Shown: piece by piece, positions 1-6,429 of the stretch | How the letters are laid out: the number at the start of each line of letters is the position of its first letter | Numbering within the stretch: the first letter of the stretch is position 1 | Assembly: GCA_003452695.1 (NCBI GenBank) | Contig: DMNP01000037.1 | Span: 1 to 11,213 of the forward strand | Source: Eggerthellaceae bacterium | GTDB lineage: Bacteria; Actinomycetota; Coriobacteriia; Coriobacteriales; Eggerthellaceae | Direction of reading: 5' to 3' | DNA: 11,213 nt | Notes under the pieces: generated by a model | Databases searched by the model: none | What the model was told of the DNA's origin: nothing | The model's input: the letters and a program-made list of their open reading frames with translations, nothing else | Translations under genes and position numbers: made by a program

Positions 1-3
1 TTA

Positions 4-25
4 CGTGGTGGAGATGATGGGATTC
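4..25 (-). repeat. Partial duplicate of tRNA-Ala 3' end (att-like repeat)
   Basis: These 22 bases are identical to positions 203-224. They cover the last 20 nt of the tRNA-Ala gene, from inside the T-loop through the acceptor strand and encoded CCA, plus 2 bp of downstream flank. The rest of the tRNA is absent: identity stops at base 25, where the T-loop should continue. It lies on the 3' side of the intact tRNA with a 199-bp offset. A truncated tRNA 3' end in direct orientation is the usual footprint of a tRNA-targeting integrase, but no integrase is present between the copies, so decayed element, local duplication or gene remnant are all possible. Confidence 0.75.
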
Positions 26-28
26 CGT

Positions 29-130
29 ATTTTGCCCTCCGGGCAAAATCACGTGCTCCGGCTGAAGCCTCCGCACCGATTTCCTAGAATCGTGCCACTG
101 GCACGATTCTGCCCTCTGGGCCGGAAATCG
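29..130. repeat. Nested palindromic cluster of unknown function
   Basis: Three structures follow one another. First is a 9-bp perfect hairpin (29-37 with 41-49, loop TCC). Second is a weaker hairpin (53-56 with 73-76, with an inner GGCT/AGCC at 60-63 and 66-69). Third is an 8-bp stem (77-84 with 123-130) enclosing an 11-bp perfect hairpin (86-96 with 100-110) and a 4-bp hairpin (111-114 with 118-121), which gives a three-way junction. The motif ATTYTGCCCTCYGGGC occurs twice (29-44 and 106-121), so the modules are related to each other. No ORF explains the pattern. It could be a REP/MITE-like repeat or a structured RNA. Confidence 0.7.
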
Positions 131-138
131 ACCTCATC

Positions 139-150
139 GGTTCGAATCCC
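139..150 (+). other. Isolated T-arm-like tRNA motif
   Basis: GGTTCGAATCCC matches the T-stem/T-loop consensus of a plus-strand tRNA. No matching D-arm, anticodon arm or 5' acceptor strand precedes it, and the flanking bases do not complete a 5-bp T-stem. Positions 144-150 (GAATCCC) are the reverse complement of 19-25 (GGGATTC) in the partial tRNA-Ala copy, so the palindrome cluster is enclosed by tRNA-like ends in opposite orientation. It is probably a tRNA remnant; chance similarity is possible. Confidence 0.35.
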
Positions 151-169
151 CGCGCGCGGCCCGGACATG

Positions 170-196
170 AAAAGGCCCCCGTTGCCGAGGGCCTTT
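170..196 (-). terminator. Rho-independent terminator of tRNA-Ala
   Basis: An 8-bp stem AAAGGCCC/GGGCCTTT (171-178 with 189-196) has a 10-nt loop and, on the minus strand, ends in TTTT. It begins 8 nt past the encoded CCA of the tRNA. On the plus strand the stem also ends in TTT, so it may work weakly in both directions. Confidence 0.85.
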
Positions 197-204
197 GGTT
201 TCCG

Positions 205-280
205 TGGTGGAGATGATGGGATTCGAACCCACGACCCCCACGTTGCGAACGTGATGCTCTCCCAGCTGAGCTACATCCCC
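205..280 (-). tRNA. tRNA-Ala (anticodon CGC)
   Basis: The minus strand folds into a complete 76-nt cloverleaf with encoded CCA. The acceptor pairs GGGGATG with CATCTCC and includes a G3:U70 pair, the classic alanine identity element. The D-stem is GCTC/GAGC. The anticodon stem TCACG/CGTGG holds loop TTCGCAA, so the anticodon is CGC, reading GCG alanine codons. The T-arm is GTGGG-TTCGAAT-CCCAT and the discriminator base is A. A consensus-like promoter lies upstream and an intrinsic terminator follows directly, so it appears to be a single-gene transcription unit. Confidence 0.97.
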
Positions 281-313
281 ACGTATATGATGTGCGCCGA
301 TGCGCAGAACGAT

Positions 314-342
314 ATTGTGTCTTTAGCAAGGCTGTTTGTCAA
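314..342 (-). promoter_or_regulatory. Promoter of tRNA-Ala
   Basis: On the minus strand a perfect -35 TTGACA (337-342) is followed after exactly 17 nt by CACAAT (314-319), a 4/6 match to the -10 box. This places the predicted transcription start near 307, about 27 nt before the mature tRNA 5' end. It is the best sigma70-type promoter in the window, as expected for a stable RNA. Confidence 0.8.
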
Positions 343-378
343 GGGTAAACGAACGTACCTGCAATTCTCCAAAATCGC

Positions 379-397
379 AGGGCGTTGCCCGCGCCCT
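379..397 (-). terminator. Possible terminator downstream of veg
   Basis: A 6-bp inverted repeat AGGGCG/CGCCCT (379-384 with 392-397) has a 7-nt loop, and a TTTT run follows 4 nt after the stem on the minus strand. It lies about 60 nt past the veg stop codon. The stem is short and the U-tract displaced, so this is a weak candidate. Confidence 0.35.
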
Positions 398-457
398 TGC
401 GGCGCTCTTGTCGTCAGACAGAGCGGCAAGTTGCCCCGTTGCGCTTATGGCGCACGG

Positions 458-811
458 CTAGGCCAACAGCTGGCCGTTCGCGGATTCCGCTACGACGATT
501 TCCTCCACGATGGGGGGAAGGTCGGCTTCCGGTTCGATGACGAACGGCTCGAACAGCGGCTCGCCGTTCTGCGAAAGCTCCACCGTGCCCGTCAGAACGT
601 CTACGTACTGGTACGACTGGCGCGCTGTGGCTCCGCGCTTGCGGTCCATCTCCATGATGAACAGGCGAGGATGAACCTGGGTGAGCACGCCTTCGTTTTC
701 CACAATCTTCGAACGACCCATGTTCGCCTTCACGCGCAAGCGCTGCCCGACGAAGTCGTTCAGCGTATCGTGGATTGAATCCACCAATTTTGCCTGCTGA
801 GCCAAATCCAT
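458..811 (-). CDS. veg: Veg family protein
   Basis: A 117-aa soluble protein without signal peptide or membrane segment. Residues 22-79 match the Veg (DUF1021) core: GQRLRVKANMGRSK, then ENEGVLTQVHP, then the SYQYVDVLTGTVEL block. In Bacillus subtilis Veg is linked to biofilm matrix gene expression; its molecular activity is not settled and no catalytic motif is visible here. Residues 81-117 form an acidic tail beyond the length of the roughly 86-aa Bacillus protein. ATG at 811 is chosen because AAGAGG sits 6 nt before it; the in-frame ATG at 817 directly abuts that Shine-Dalgarno. Bacillus veg lies by ksgA and ispE; neither is in this window. The gene is divergent from galU. Confidence 0.85.
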   Translation of the reverse strand: MDLAQQAKLVDSIHDTLNDFVGQRLRVKANMGRSKIVENEGVLTQVHPRLFIMEMDRKRGATARQSYQYVDVLTGTVELSQNGEPLFEPFVIEPEADLPPIVEEIVVAESANGQLLA

Positions 812-1068
812 AAGCATCCTCTTACTCTATCGCGTGTTGAATGCCGCCCATCTTATCACGCATGGCGGGCAGTTTTCCACAATCTCCAACAAATAGGAAC
901 ACCCGAAACGACCGATGTTGGTGCTTTGCCCAGCACAGCTTGCGACCATGGCCGCACATGCAGCCCGCCGGGCGGTCGAGCAGGGGGACGCGTGAACTCC
1001 GTTGCAGGCGCGAAAAGCCGCAGCAGTACCCCATGTAAGTGCGAAAGGCCCTTCGCCCCTTGTTCATC
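812..1068. other. Non-coding divergent intergenic region between veg and galU
   Basis: About 300 bp separate the two divergent genes. On the minus strand TAAGAT (850-855) is a possible veg -10 without a convincing -35. A small hairpin GTGCT/AGCAC lies at 921-936 and a GC palindrome GCCCGCCGGGC near 963-973. TTTTCCACA at 873-881 differs from a DnaA box by one base but stands alone. An 81-codon ORF on the minus strand (822-1067) is open but not convincing as a gene. I recognise no known riboswitch. Confidence 0.5.
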
Positions 1069-1074
1069 TATAAT
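1069..1074 (+). promoter_or_regulatory. -10 element of the galU promoter
   Basis: A perfect TATAAT places a transcription start near 1081, giving a leader of about 30 nt before the galU ATG. No TTGACA-like -35 stands 16-18 nt upstream, where the sequence is around AAGGCCC. The promoter may therefore be weak or depend on an activator. Confidence 0.6.
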
Positions 1075-1110
1075 AGCTGCGTATTGCCTGAACATCTGAA
1101 AGGACACCGC

Positions 1111-1923
1111 ATGAAGGCGCTTATACCCGCAGCCGGCCTCGGCACACGTTTCCTGCCCGCAACCAAAGCGCAGCCCAAGGAGATGCTGCTCGTGGTGGAC
1201 AGGCCCGTCATCCAATACGTGGTGGAGGAGGGACTGGCCAGCGCTGCCGACGAGGTCGTCATCATCAACAGCCGCTCGAAGAAGGCCATCGAGGACCATT
1301 TCTCGCCCGACCCCGACCTGGTGGCGCTTCTGCGCGAACGCGGCAAAGACGCCTATGCCGACGAGGTGGAACGCGTTGGCAACATGAACGTGAGCTACGT
1401 GTACCAGGAAGAAGCGCTTGGCCTGGGGCACGCCGTGCGCTGCGCCGCCGAGAAAACCGGCAACGAGCCATTCTACGTGCTGCTCGGCGACGTGCTGGTG
1501 CCCGACAACAAGATGCTGCCGCGCATGCAGCAGATATCCGACGAGCATGGCGGCGCAAGCGTAATCGCGGTAATGCCCGTGCCGCACGAAGACGTGAAGC
1601 GCTTCGGCGTTATCGCCGGATCTGCGCTTTCCGACGACGTGTGGAAGATAGATGCGCTCGTGGAAAAGCCCGACCCCGCAGAAGCCCCGAGCGACCTGGC
1701 CGTGTTCGGACGCTACCTGCTGAGCGCACGGGTGATGGAGCTGCTGGCAGACGCCAAGCCCAGCGTGGGCGGCGAGATTCAGCTGACCGATGCGCTCGAC
1801 GCCGTGCTGAAGGAAGAGGAAATGTACGCGCTGGTCGTCGATCCCGCCGACGGCTTCGACACGGGAACGGTGGAGAGCTGGCTGGACACCAACAACGTGT
1901 TGATGAAGCGACGCACGTCGTAG
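1111..1923 (+). CDS. galU: UTP-glucose-1-phosphate uridylyltransferase
   Basis: A 270-aa cytosolic nucleotidyltransferase that makes UDP-glucose and pyrophosphate from UTP and glucose-1-phosphate, feeding polysaccharide, glycolipid and galactose metabolism. The N-terminal Rossmann-type signature GLGTRFLP (9-16) with K19 and K23-E24 binds the nucleotide. GLGHAV (104-109), the metal-site Asp in LLGDV (D127), VEKP (184-187, with the substrate-binding Lys), GRYLL (200-204) and GGEIQLTDA (220-228) follow in family order. The length is slightly under that of E. coli GalU. ATG 1111 follows AAAGGA at 7 nt, and the protein starts directly at the first beta strand. The reading frame is open upstream to 1039, but that would cover the promoter. 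RfbA-type thymidylyltransferase is a less likely alternative given the PATKAQPKEML motif. Confidence 0.93.
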   Translation: MKALIPAAGLGTRFLPATKAQPKEMLLVVDRPVIQYVVEEGLASAADEVVIINSRSKKAIEDHFSPDPDLVALLRERGKDAYADEVERVGNMNVSYVYQEEALGLGHAVRCAAEKTGNEPFYVLLGDVLVPDNKMLPRMQQISDEHGGASVIAVMPVPHEDVKRFGVIAGSALSDDVWKIDALVEKPDPAEAPSDLAVFGRYLLSARVMELLADAKPSVGGEIQLTDALDAVLKEEEMYALVVDPADGFDTGTVESWLDTNNVLMKRRTS

Positions 1924-1969
1924 CTTTCACCGAAGGGGCGTGCGCGGGCGCACGACGACAACTGCACAC

Positions 1970-2009
1970 CGTGCGGGCCGCATGGCAACCGGACCATGCG
2001 GCCCGCACG
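1970..2009. terminator. Strong hairpin between convergent galU and recJ
   Basis: A perfect 16-bp inverted repeat (1970-1985 with 1994-2009) surrounds the 8-nt loop CAACCGGA. It lies 46 nt after the galU stop and 65 nt after the recJ stop. Neither side has a U-tract, so it is not a classical intrinsic terminator. Its position between two convergent genes and its very high GC stem suggest a bidirectional termination or 3'-end stabilising role. Confidence 0.65.
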
Positions 2010-2074
2010 CTGCACGCCCGATCCGCCGCAGGCGCGCAATCCTTCCACGCCACACCCAGACGCCTGGAAAACGC

Positions 2075-5000
2075 CTACACGGTGCCGCACGCAGGCAGGA
2101 TGGGGCTTTGCACCCTCAGCTGCAACGCGCGCGCGTCCTCGCGAAGGGCCCATTGCTTGAAGTCCTGGAACACCGCCTGCTCGTCGAGCCCCTCGCGATA
2201 GCGCACCGAGCTTTCCAGCTCCACCTTGTCGGCTCCCGCCACGACGCGCACCGAACGCACCATTTCGCCCGATGTATAGGCCGTGTGCGTTTCCACCAAG
2301 CCCAATTCCCGGAACACCGATATGGCACAGCGCGCAGAATCCTGCGAAACCGCGCCGCCGCGTTGCGAAGCGCGCTTCGCAACGTCCACGTTGCTTGCCG
2401 TGAAGAACCCCTCGCCCGACTCGCGCTGGGCATCGCGCAGGGCGCGATAGACCTGCGCCATGCGATTGCGGTCGGGAGTCATGTCGGAAAGGATGCGCTC
2501 GTTCACTTCGGCATCCTTGCTCGTGTACAGCAAATGCACGCCCGCCAACGCGCCATCGCGGCCAGCACGGCCGCTCATCTGGTTGAATTCTATTTCGTTG
2601 TAGGGCAGGTGGTACAGCACGACATGGCGGATGTCGGGTATGTTCACGCCTTCGCCGAACGCCGACGTGGCGACGAGCACGGTAAGCTGCCCGAGCCTGA
2701 ACATCTCTTCTATCCGCGCACGCTCGCCACGCGACAGCGCGGCGTTGTAGAACCCGATCATGAGCGCTATCTGCGGCACCTTCTGGCGCAGGATGCGCGC
2801 CAGCTGCACCGAGCTTTCGCGCGAGTTAACGTACACGACGGTCTTCTCGCCTCCTGCAATCAGGTTGGCAAGATAGCTCTCGCGCGTCTTCAGGCCACGA
2901 CGGTCGTCCACTTCCAGGTTGGGGCGGTCCGTGCGGTCGAACACGCACGTGCTGAGGGGAAGCGCCGTCGCGATATCGCGTGCAACATCGCCGCTTGCCG
3001 TTGCCGTAAGGGCCAGCACGGTCGGGTCGCCCAGCTGGCGGACGACGGTTCCGAGCGACTTGTACGCAAGGCGCTGGCCTGCCTTGGCCATGCCGATGTG
3101 ATGCGCCTCGTCCACGACGACGAAGGCTATGCGCCCCGATGCCGCCAGCTTGTCGGCATGGATGGTCAGGAACTCGGGAGTGGTCAGGACGATGTCGCAT
3201 TCGCCCTGCGCCAAGGCATCGTATATGGCCCGACGCTCTTCCGGCGAGCTTTCGCCCGTCAGCACGCTGGAAACGATGCCGAACCGCGAAAGCGCGTTGT
3301 TCAGGTGAAAGGACTGGTCGGCTATAAGCGCGCGCAAAGGATACACGAACAGGCTGGCCTTGCGTTCGCGCAGCGCCAACTTGGCCGCATGCACTTGGAA
3401 TATCAACGACTTCCCGCGCCCCGTCGCCATGACGCACATGGTGGACCTTCCCGCATCCAGATGGTTCAGCACCTCTTGCTGCTCGGGGTGCAGGGTGCCA
3501 TCGCCGATGAGGGCGCGCACGATTTCGTCTTCCAGCTCGGCGGGGTGGGTGGCGGCACGGCGCCGCCAGGTTTCGCGGTTGCTTGCGCAATCGGCCTCGT
3601 AGGCCTCTACGTCCAAGGGGCTTTCCGGCTGCGCTTCGCAGAGCTCTTCGTCGCTCGTCGCGTACAGGTCGGATACGAAGCGCAGGTTGCCCGGGTCCAG
3701 GCATGCTTCGAGCGCCGCGCACGACTGGGCGGGCGAAAGCGATTTTAGCATGGCCTTCACCGACCGCTTGCCGCGCCATTCGTCTATCTGCACTTCGAAG
3801 GCGGCGTTCACCAGGCTGCTCGTGCGCATGAGAAGCTCGATGTCGGTGCAGTGGAACATGATGCCCGCAACGCTTGCATGCCCGTTCGAAAGCGTGCACG
3901 AGAAATGGTTCTTCTCGGCCCCCACGGCACGCGCGTTGGCGAGCATCACATCGCGCGCCAACAGGCAGGGAACGCGGTTTTCCTGCCCGAAGGGGGCAAG
4001 CGCCTGCAGCTTCTGCACGTTTTCGATGGTCAGCTCGTCCAGCGAGACGCAGGCGTCTATTTCCACGAGCGGGTGGAAATCGTCGTCGGGCAGGGCGTCC
4101 ATGTAGGCGCAGAGCCGTTCGGCGAACTCGTCCAGCTTGCTTGCGGGCAACGTAACGCCAACGGCAGCCTCGTGGCCCCCGAAGCGCGTGAGCAAATCGC
4201 TGGCGCTTTCCACCGCCTTGAACAGGTTCACCTGCCCTACGGTCCTGCCGCTTCCGCGGGCTTCGTCGCCGTCTATGGTGAACAGCAGGCACGGCACGCC
4301 GTACGTGTGCACGAGGCGGCTGGCCACGATGCCCTTCACCCCTTCGTGCCAGCCCTCGCCGGCAACCACCAGCGCACGCTGGCCGCGATATACCTCGCCT
4401 GCCTTGGCGCGGGCCACCTCGGAAAGCTCGGATTCTATGGCGCGCCGCTTGTCGTTGGTGGCCTCCAACTCGGCCGCCAGCTTGCACGCCGTGTCGAAAT
4501 CGTCGGTCATCAGCAGATCCAGCGCCCCCTGGGCATCGCCCAGCCTGCCTGCCGCATTCAGCCGCGGGATAAGCGAAAAGCTTAGGTCGGTGGCGCTTAT
4601 CTGCTTGCCGGCCGACCCCGCCTGCCCCAGCAGCGCAGCCAGGCAGGGGCGCGGGTTTGCGTTTATGCGCGCCAGGCCATCGGCCACGAGGGCACGATTC
4701 TCATCGCGCATCGGCATAAGGTCGGCCACCGTGCCCAGCGTTGCCAAATCGGTGTAGGAACGCCACAGGTGGGGATAGCCGAAGCGCCCGCCCAGGGCCT
4801 GCACCACCTTCAGGGCAACGCCCACGCCCGCCAGCACCGAGCTCGGGCACGCGGGATCGGTTTTCGGGTCCACCAGGGGAATTCCCTCGGGGCATTGCTC
4901 CGAGGGCTCGTGGTGGTCGGTAACGACCACGCCCACCCCGTCTGCGACGATGGCCTCTATCTCGTCCTTGCAGGCAATGCCGCAATCCACCGTTACGATA

Positions 5001-5413
5001 AGCTCGGGCTTCAGCTGCTTCACGCGCCGATAGGCCGCTTCCGAAAGGGCATAGCCTTCCTCGAACCTGCGCGGGATGAACGGCGTTGCATAGCCGCCCA
5101 GCGCGCGCAGGCCGCGTGTCAGCACGGTGGTAGCCGACACGCCGTCCACGTCGAAGTCGCCGTAGACCACGATATGGCGCCGATCGCGAATGGCCTGCTC
5201 GAGGGCGTCCACCACCGGGCCGATTCCCGGCATTTCGTAGGGGTTCAGCCAATCGCGGTCGAGCGAAGGATTCAGGAAGCGATTGGCTTGCTCCTCGGTG
5301 CAGATGTTGCGGGCGGCCATGATCGTGGCGATGAACTCCGGCAATTCGAAGCGCTCGCGCAGGTATGCGACCGCACGCGCGTCGGCCGCATGCACCTTGA
5401 ATTGGGCTGACAT
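2075..5413 (-). CDS. recJ: RecJ exonuclease fused to RecQ-like helicase
   Basis: A 1112-aa cytosolic repair protein of two parts. Residues 1-560 are RecJ, a 5'-3' single-strand DNA exonuclease: DHH motifs DFDVDG (86-91), VDCG (142-145), DHH (166-168) and DLATLGTVAD (222-231), then DHHA1 with GSGRT (387-391) and FGGHEAAVG (411-419), then an OB-type domain with PFGQEN (474-479). Residues 630-960 are an SF2 helicase: Q-like HPEQQ (642-646), Walker A ATGRGKS (663-669), DEAH (768-771), TAT (803-805), motif V FGEGVNIP (919-926) and motif VI QMSGRAGRDG (945-954). A winged-helix-like tail follows (990-1050). Ordinary RecJ is about 550-800 aa. ATG 5413 has ACGAGG 7 nt upstream; an in-frame start at 5491 has no support. 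All catalytic residues of both halves look intact, which argues for a true fusion with 3'-5' unwinding coupled to 5' resection. Confidence 0.93.
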   Translation of the reverse strand: MSAQFKVHAADARAVAYLRERFELPEFIATIMAARNICTEEQANRFLNPSLDRDWLNPYEMPGIGPVVDALEQAIRDRRHIVVYGDFDVDGVSATTVLTRGLRALGGYATPFIPRRFEEGYALSEAAYRRVKQLKPELIVTVDCGIACKDEIEAIVADGVGVVVTDHHEPSEQCPEGIPLVDPKTDPACPSSVLAGVGVALKVVQALGGRFGYPHLWRSYTDLATLGTVADLMPMRDENRALVADGLARINANPRPCLAALLGQAGSAGKQISATDLSFSLIPRLNAAGRLGDAQGALDLLMTDDFDTACKLAAELEATNDKRRAIESELSEVARAKAGEVYRGQRALVVAGEGWHEGVKGIVASRLVHTYGVPCLLFTIDGDEARGSGRTVGQVNLFKAVESASDLLTRFGGHEAAVGVTLPASKLDEFAERLCAYMDALPDDDFHPLVEIDACVSLDELTIENVQKLQALAPFGQENRVPCLLARDVMLANARAVGAEKNHFSCTLSNGHASVAGIMFHCTDIELLMRTSSLVNAAFEVQIDEWRGKRSVKAMLKSLSPAQSCAALEACLDPGNLRFVSDLYATSDEELCEAQPESPLDVEAYEADCASNRETWRRRAATHPAELEDEIVRALIGDGTLHPEQQEVLNHLDAGRSTMCVMATGRGKSLIFQVHAAKLALRERKASLFVYPLRALIADQSFHLNNALSRFGIVSSVLTGESSPEERRAIYDALAQGECDIVLTTPEFLTIHADKLAASGRIAFVVVDEAHHIGMAKAGQRLAYKSLGTVVRQLGDPTVLALTATASGDVARDIATALPLSTCVFDRTDRPNLEVDDRRGLKTRESYLANLIAGGEKTVVYVNSRESSVQLARILRQKVPQIALMIGFYNAALSRGERARIEEMFRLGQLTVLVATSAFGEGVNIPDIRHVVLYHLPYNEIEFNQMSGRAGRDGALAGVHLLYTSKDAEVNERILSDMTPDRNRMAQVYRALRDAQRESGEGFFTASNVDVAKRASQRGGAVSQDSARCAISVFRELGLVETHTAYTSGEMVRSVRVVAGADKVELESSVRYREGLDEQAVFQDFKQWALREDARALQLRVQSPILPACGTV

Positions 5414-5491
5414 GCAAAAACCTCGTTGATTGTCATGCGCCGCCCGACCGCCGAATGCAAAGCGGGCAGCGGCTCTCCTGTGTTCCGGCAC

Positions 5492-5497
5492 ATTGTA
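5492..5497 (-). promoter_or_regulatory. Possible -10 element for recJ
   Basis: TACAAT on the minus strand is a 5/6 match to the -10 box and would start transcription near 5485, about 72 nt before the recJ ATG. No -35 is seen at normal spacing. Confidence 0.4.
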
Positions 5498-5536
5498 CCA
5501 TGCACCATCGTCGAAACCCGCAAACCCGCCCGTTTC

Positions 5537-5553
5537 CTATCTGATAGTATAAG
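5537..5553 (+). promoter_or_regulatory. Possible truA -10 region with small palindrome
   Basis: TATAAG (5548-5553) or the overlapping TAGTAT (5545-5550) could serve as a -10 box for truA, about 50 nt before its start. An 11-bp palindrome CTATC-T-GATAG (5537-5547) abuts it and could be an operator, but it is short. No -35 is recognisable. Confidence 0.3.
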
Positions 5554-5604
5554 GGCTCGACTGTTTTCCGGGCCGGGCCGGCGGCGCGGCCGACGAAAGC
5601 CAAC

Positions 5605-6429
5605 GTGAACGGGGAAGGATCCGACATACAGAACGAAGCGACACGCACCCTTGCGATGAAGGTGGCCTACCGCGGTGCAGCGTTTTCCGGATTCGCGCGC
5701 CAACCCGACCGCACAACCGTGCAGGGCGAGCTGGAAGCCGCCTTGGAAATGCTGCTGCGCCGCCCCGTGGAAACCACCTGCGCCGGACGCACCGACACCG
5801 GCGTGCATGCGCGCGGGCAAGTTGTCAGCTTCGACGTAACGGGCAGCGAGCTGGCTTCCCTAGACGAGCGCGATGCATGCCGCCAGCGATTCGCGAGCTT
5901 GCGCCGCTCGATGAACGCCATAACGCACGAGGATATATCGATACGCGAGATTCGCCAGATGAAAGATGGGTTCTCGGCGCGGTTCGACGCGGTGGCGCGC
6001 GAATACCGCTATTTCCTTGCCACGGGAGACGTCGCCCCCGTGTTCATGCGCGAATTCTCGTGGCACGTGGGCGATCTGAACGTGGACGCCATGCAACGAG
6101 CATCCCGCTGCCTGATAGGCGAACAGGACTTCAAGAGCTTCTGCCGGGCCGCTTCGGCGATCGACAAGCCCACCTGCCGCAACCTGATGGAGCTATCGTT
6201 CGACGACCAGGACATCTGCGGCGAGAAAATGCTCGTCATGCGCATCGTGGGAAGCTCGTTTCTGCATTCGATGGTGCGCACGATTGCCGGCACCCTTGTG
6301 GACGTGGGACGGGGGCGCAAGCCCGAGTCGTGGGTGGCCGAGGCGCTGGCAGCCCGCAACCGCACCGCAGCGGGCGAATGCGCGCCTGCATGCGGGCTCG
6401 TTTTCTGGGATGTGCGCTATGAAGCCTAG
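5605..6429 (+). CDS. truA: tRNA pseudouridine(38-40) synthase
   Basis: A 274-aa cytosolic enzyme that isomerises uridine to pseudouridine at positions 38-40 of the tRNA anticodon arm. The catalytic Asp is D64 in GRTDTGVHA (61-69). The N-terminal strand MKVAYRGAAFSGFARQ (18-33), FDAVAREYRY (127-136), DFKSFC (175-180) and the C-terminal GSSFLHSMVRTIAGTLVDVG (216-235) follow the TruA order. Length fits the family. GTG 5605 has only a weak GAAAG ribosome site; ATG 5656 is an alternative that would begin exactly at the first strand. A GC-rich hairpin-prone stretch (about 5570-5592) precedes the start. The 3' end overlaps the next small ORF by 11 nt, suggesting translational coupling. Confidence 0.93.
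   Translation: MNGEGSDIQNEATRTLAMKVAYRGAAFSGFARQPDRTTVQGELEAALEMLLRRPVETTCAGRTDTGVHARGQVVSFDVTGSELASLDERDACRQRFASLRRSMNAITHEDISIREIRQMKDGFSARFDAVAREYRYFLATGDVAPVFMREFSWHVGDLNVDAMQRASRCLIGEQDFKSFCRAASAIDKPTCRNLMELSFDDQDICGEKMLVMRIVGSSFLHSMVRTIAGTLVDVGRGRKPESWVAEALAARNRTAAGECAPACGLVFWDVRYEA

Noticed and set aside
873..881. DnaA-box-like TTTTCCACA
   Set aside because: It is a single copy with one mismatch and has no AT-rich unwinding region or neighbouring dnaA or dnaN; not evidence for an origin.
822..1067. 81-codon Cys-containing ORF on the minus strand upstream of veg (CC, CMCGHGRKLC, DCG)
   Set aside because: The cysteine spacing is suggestive and part of the frame is GC-ending, but its start overlaps the galU -10 region, codon use decays in the second half, there is no ribosome site and its stop abuts the veg Shine-Dalgarno. 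It is not supported as a gene without conservation data.
1940..3748. 602-codon plus-strand ORF
   Set aside because: It lies antisense to the RecJ-helicase gene and shows no family motifs; it is a product of the GC-biased third positions of the real gene.
2826..4487. 553-codon minus-strand ORF in another frame of recJ
   Set aside because: It is Arg/Gly/Ala-rich shadow translation overlapping a gene with intact catalytic motifs.
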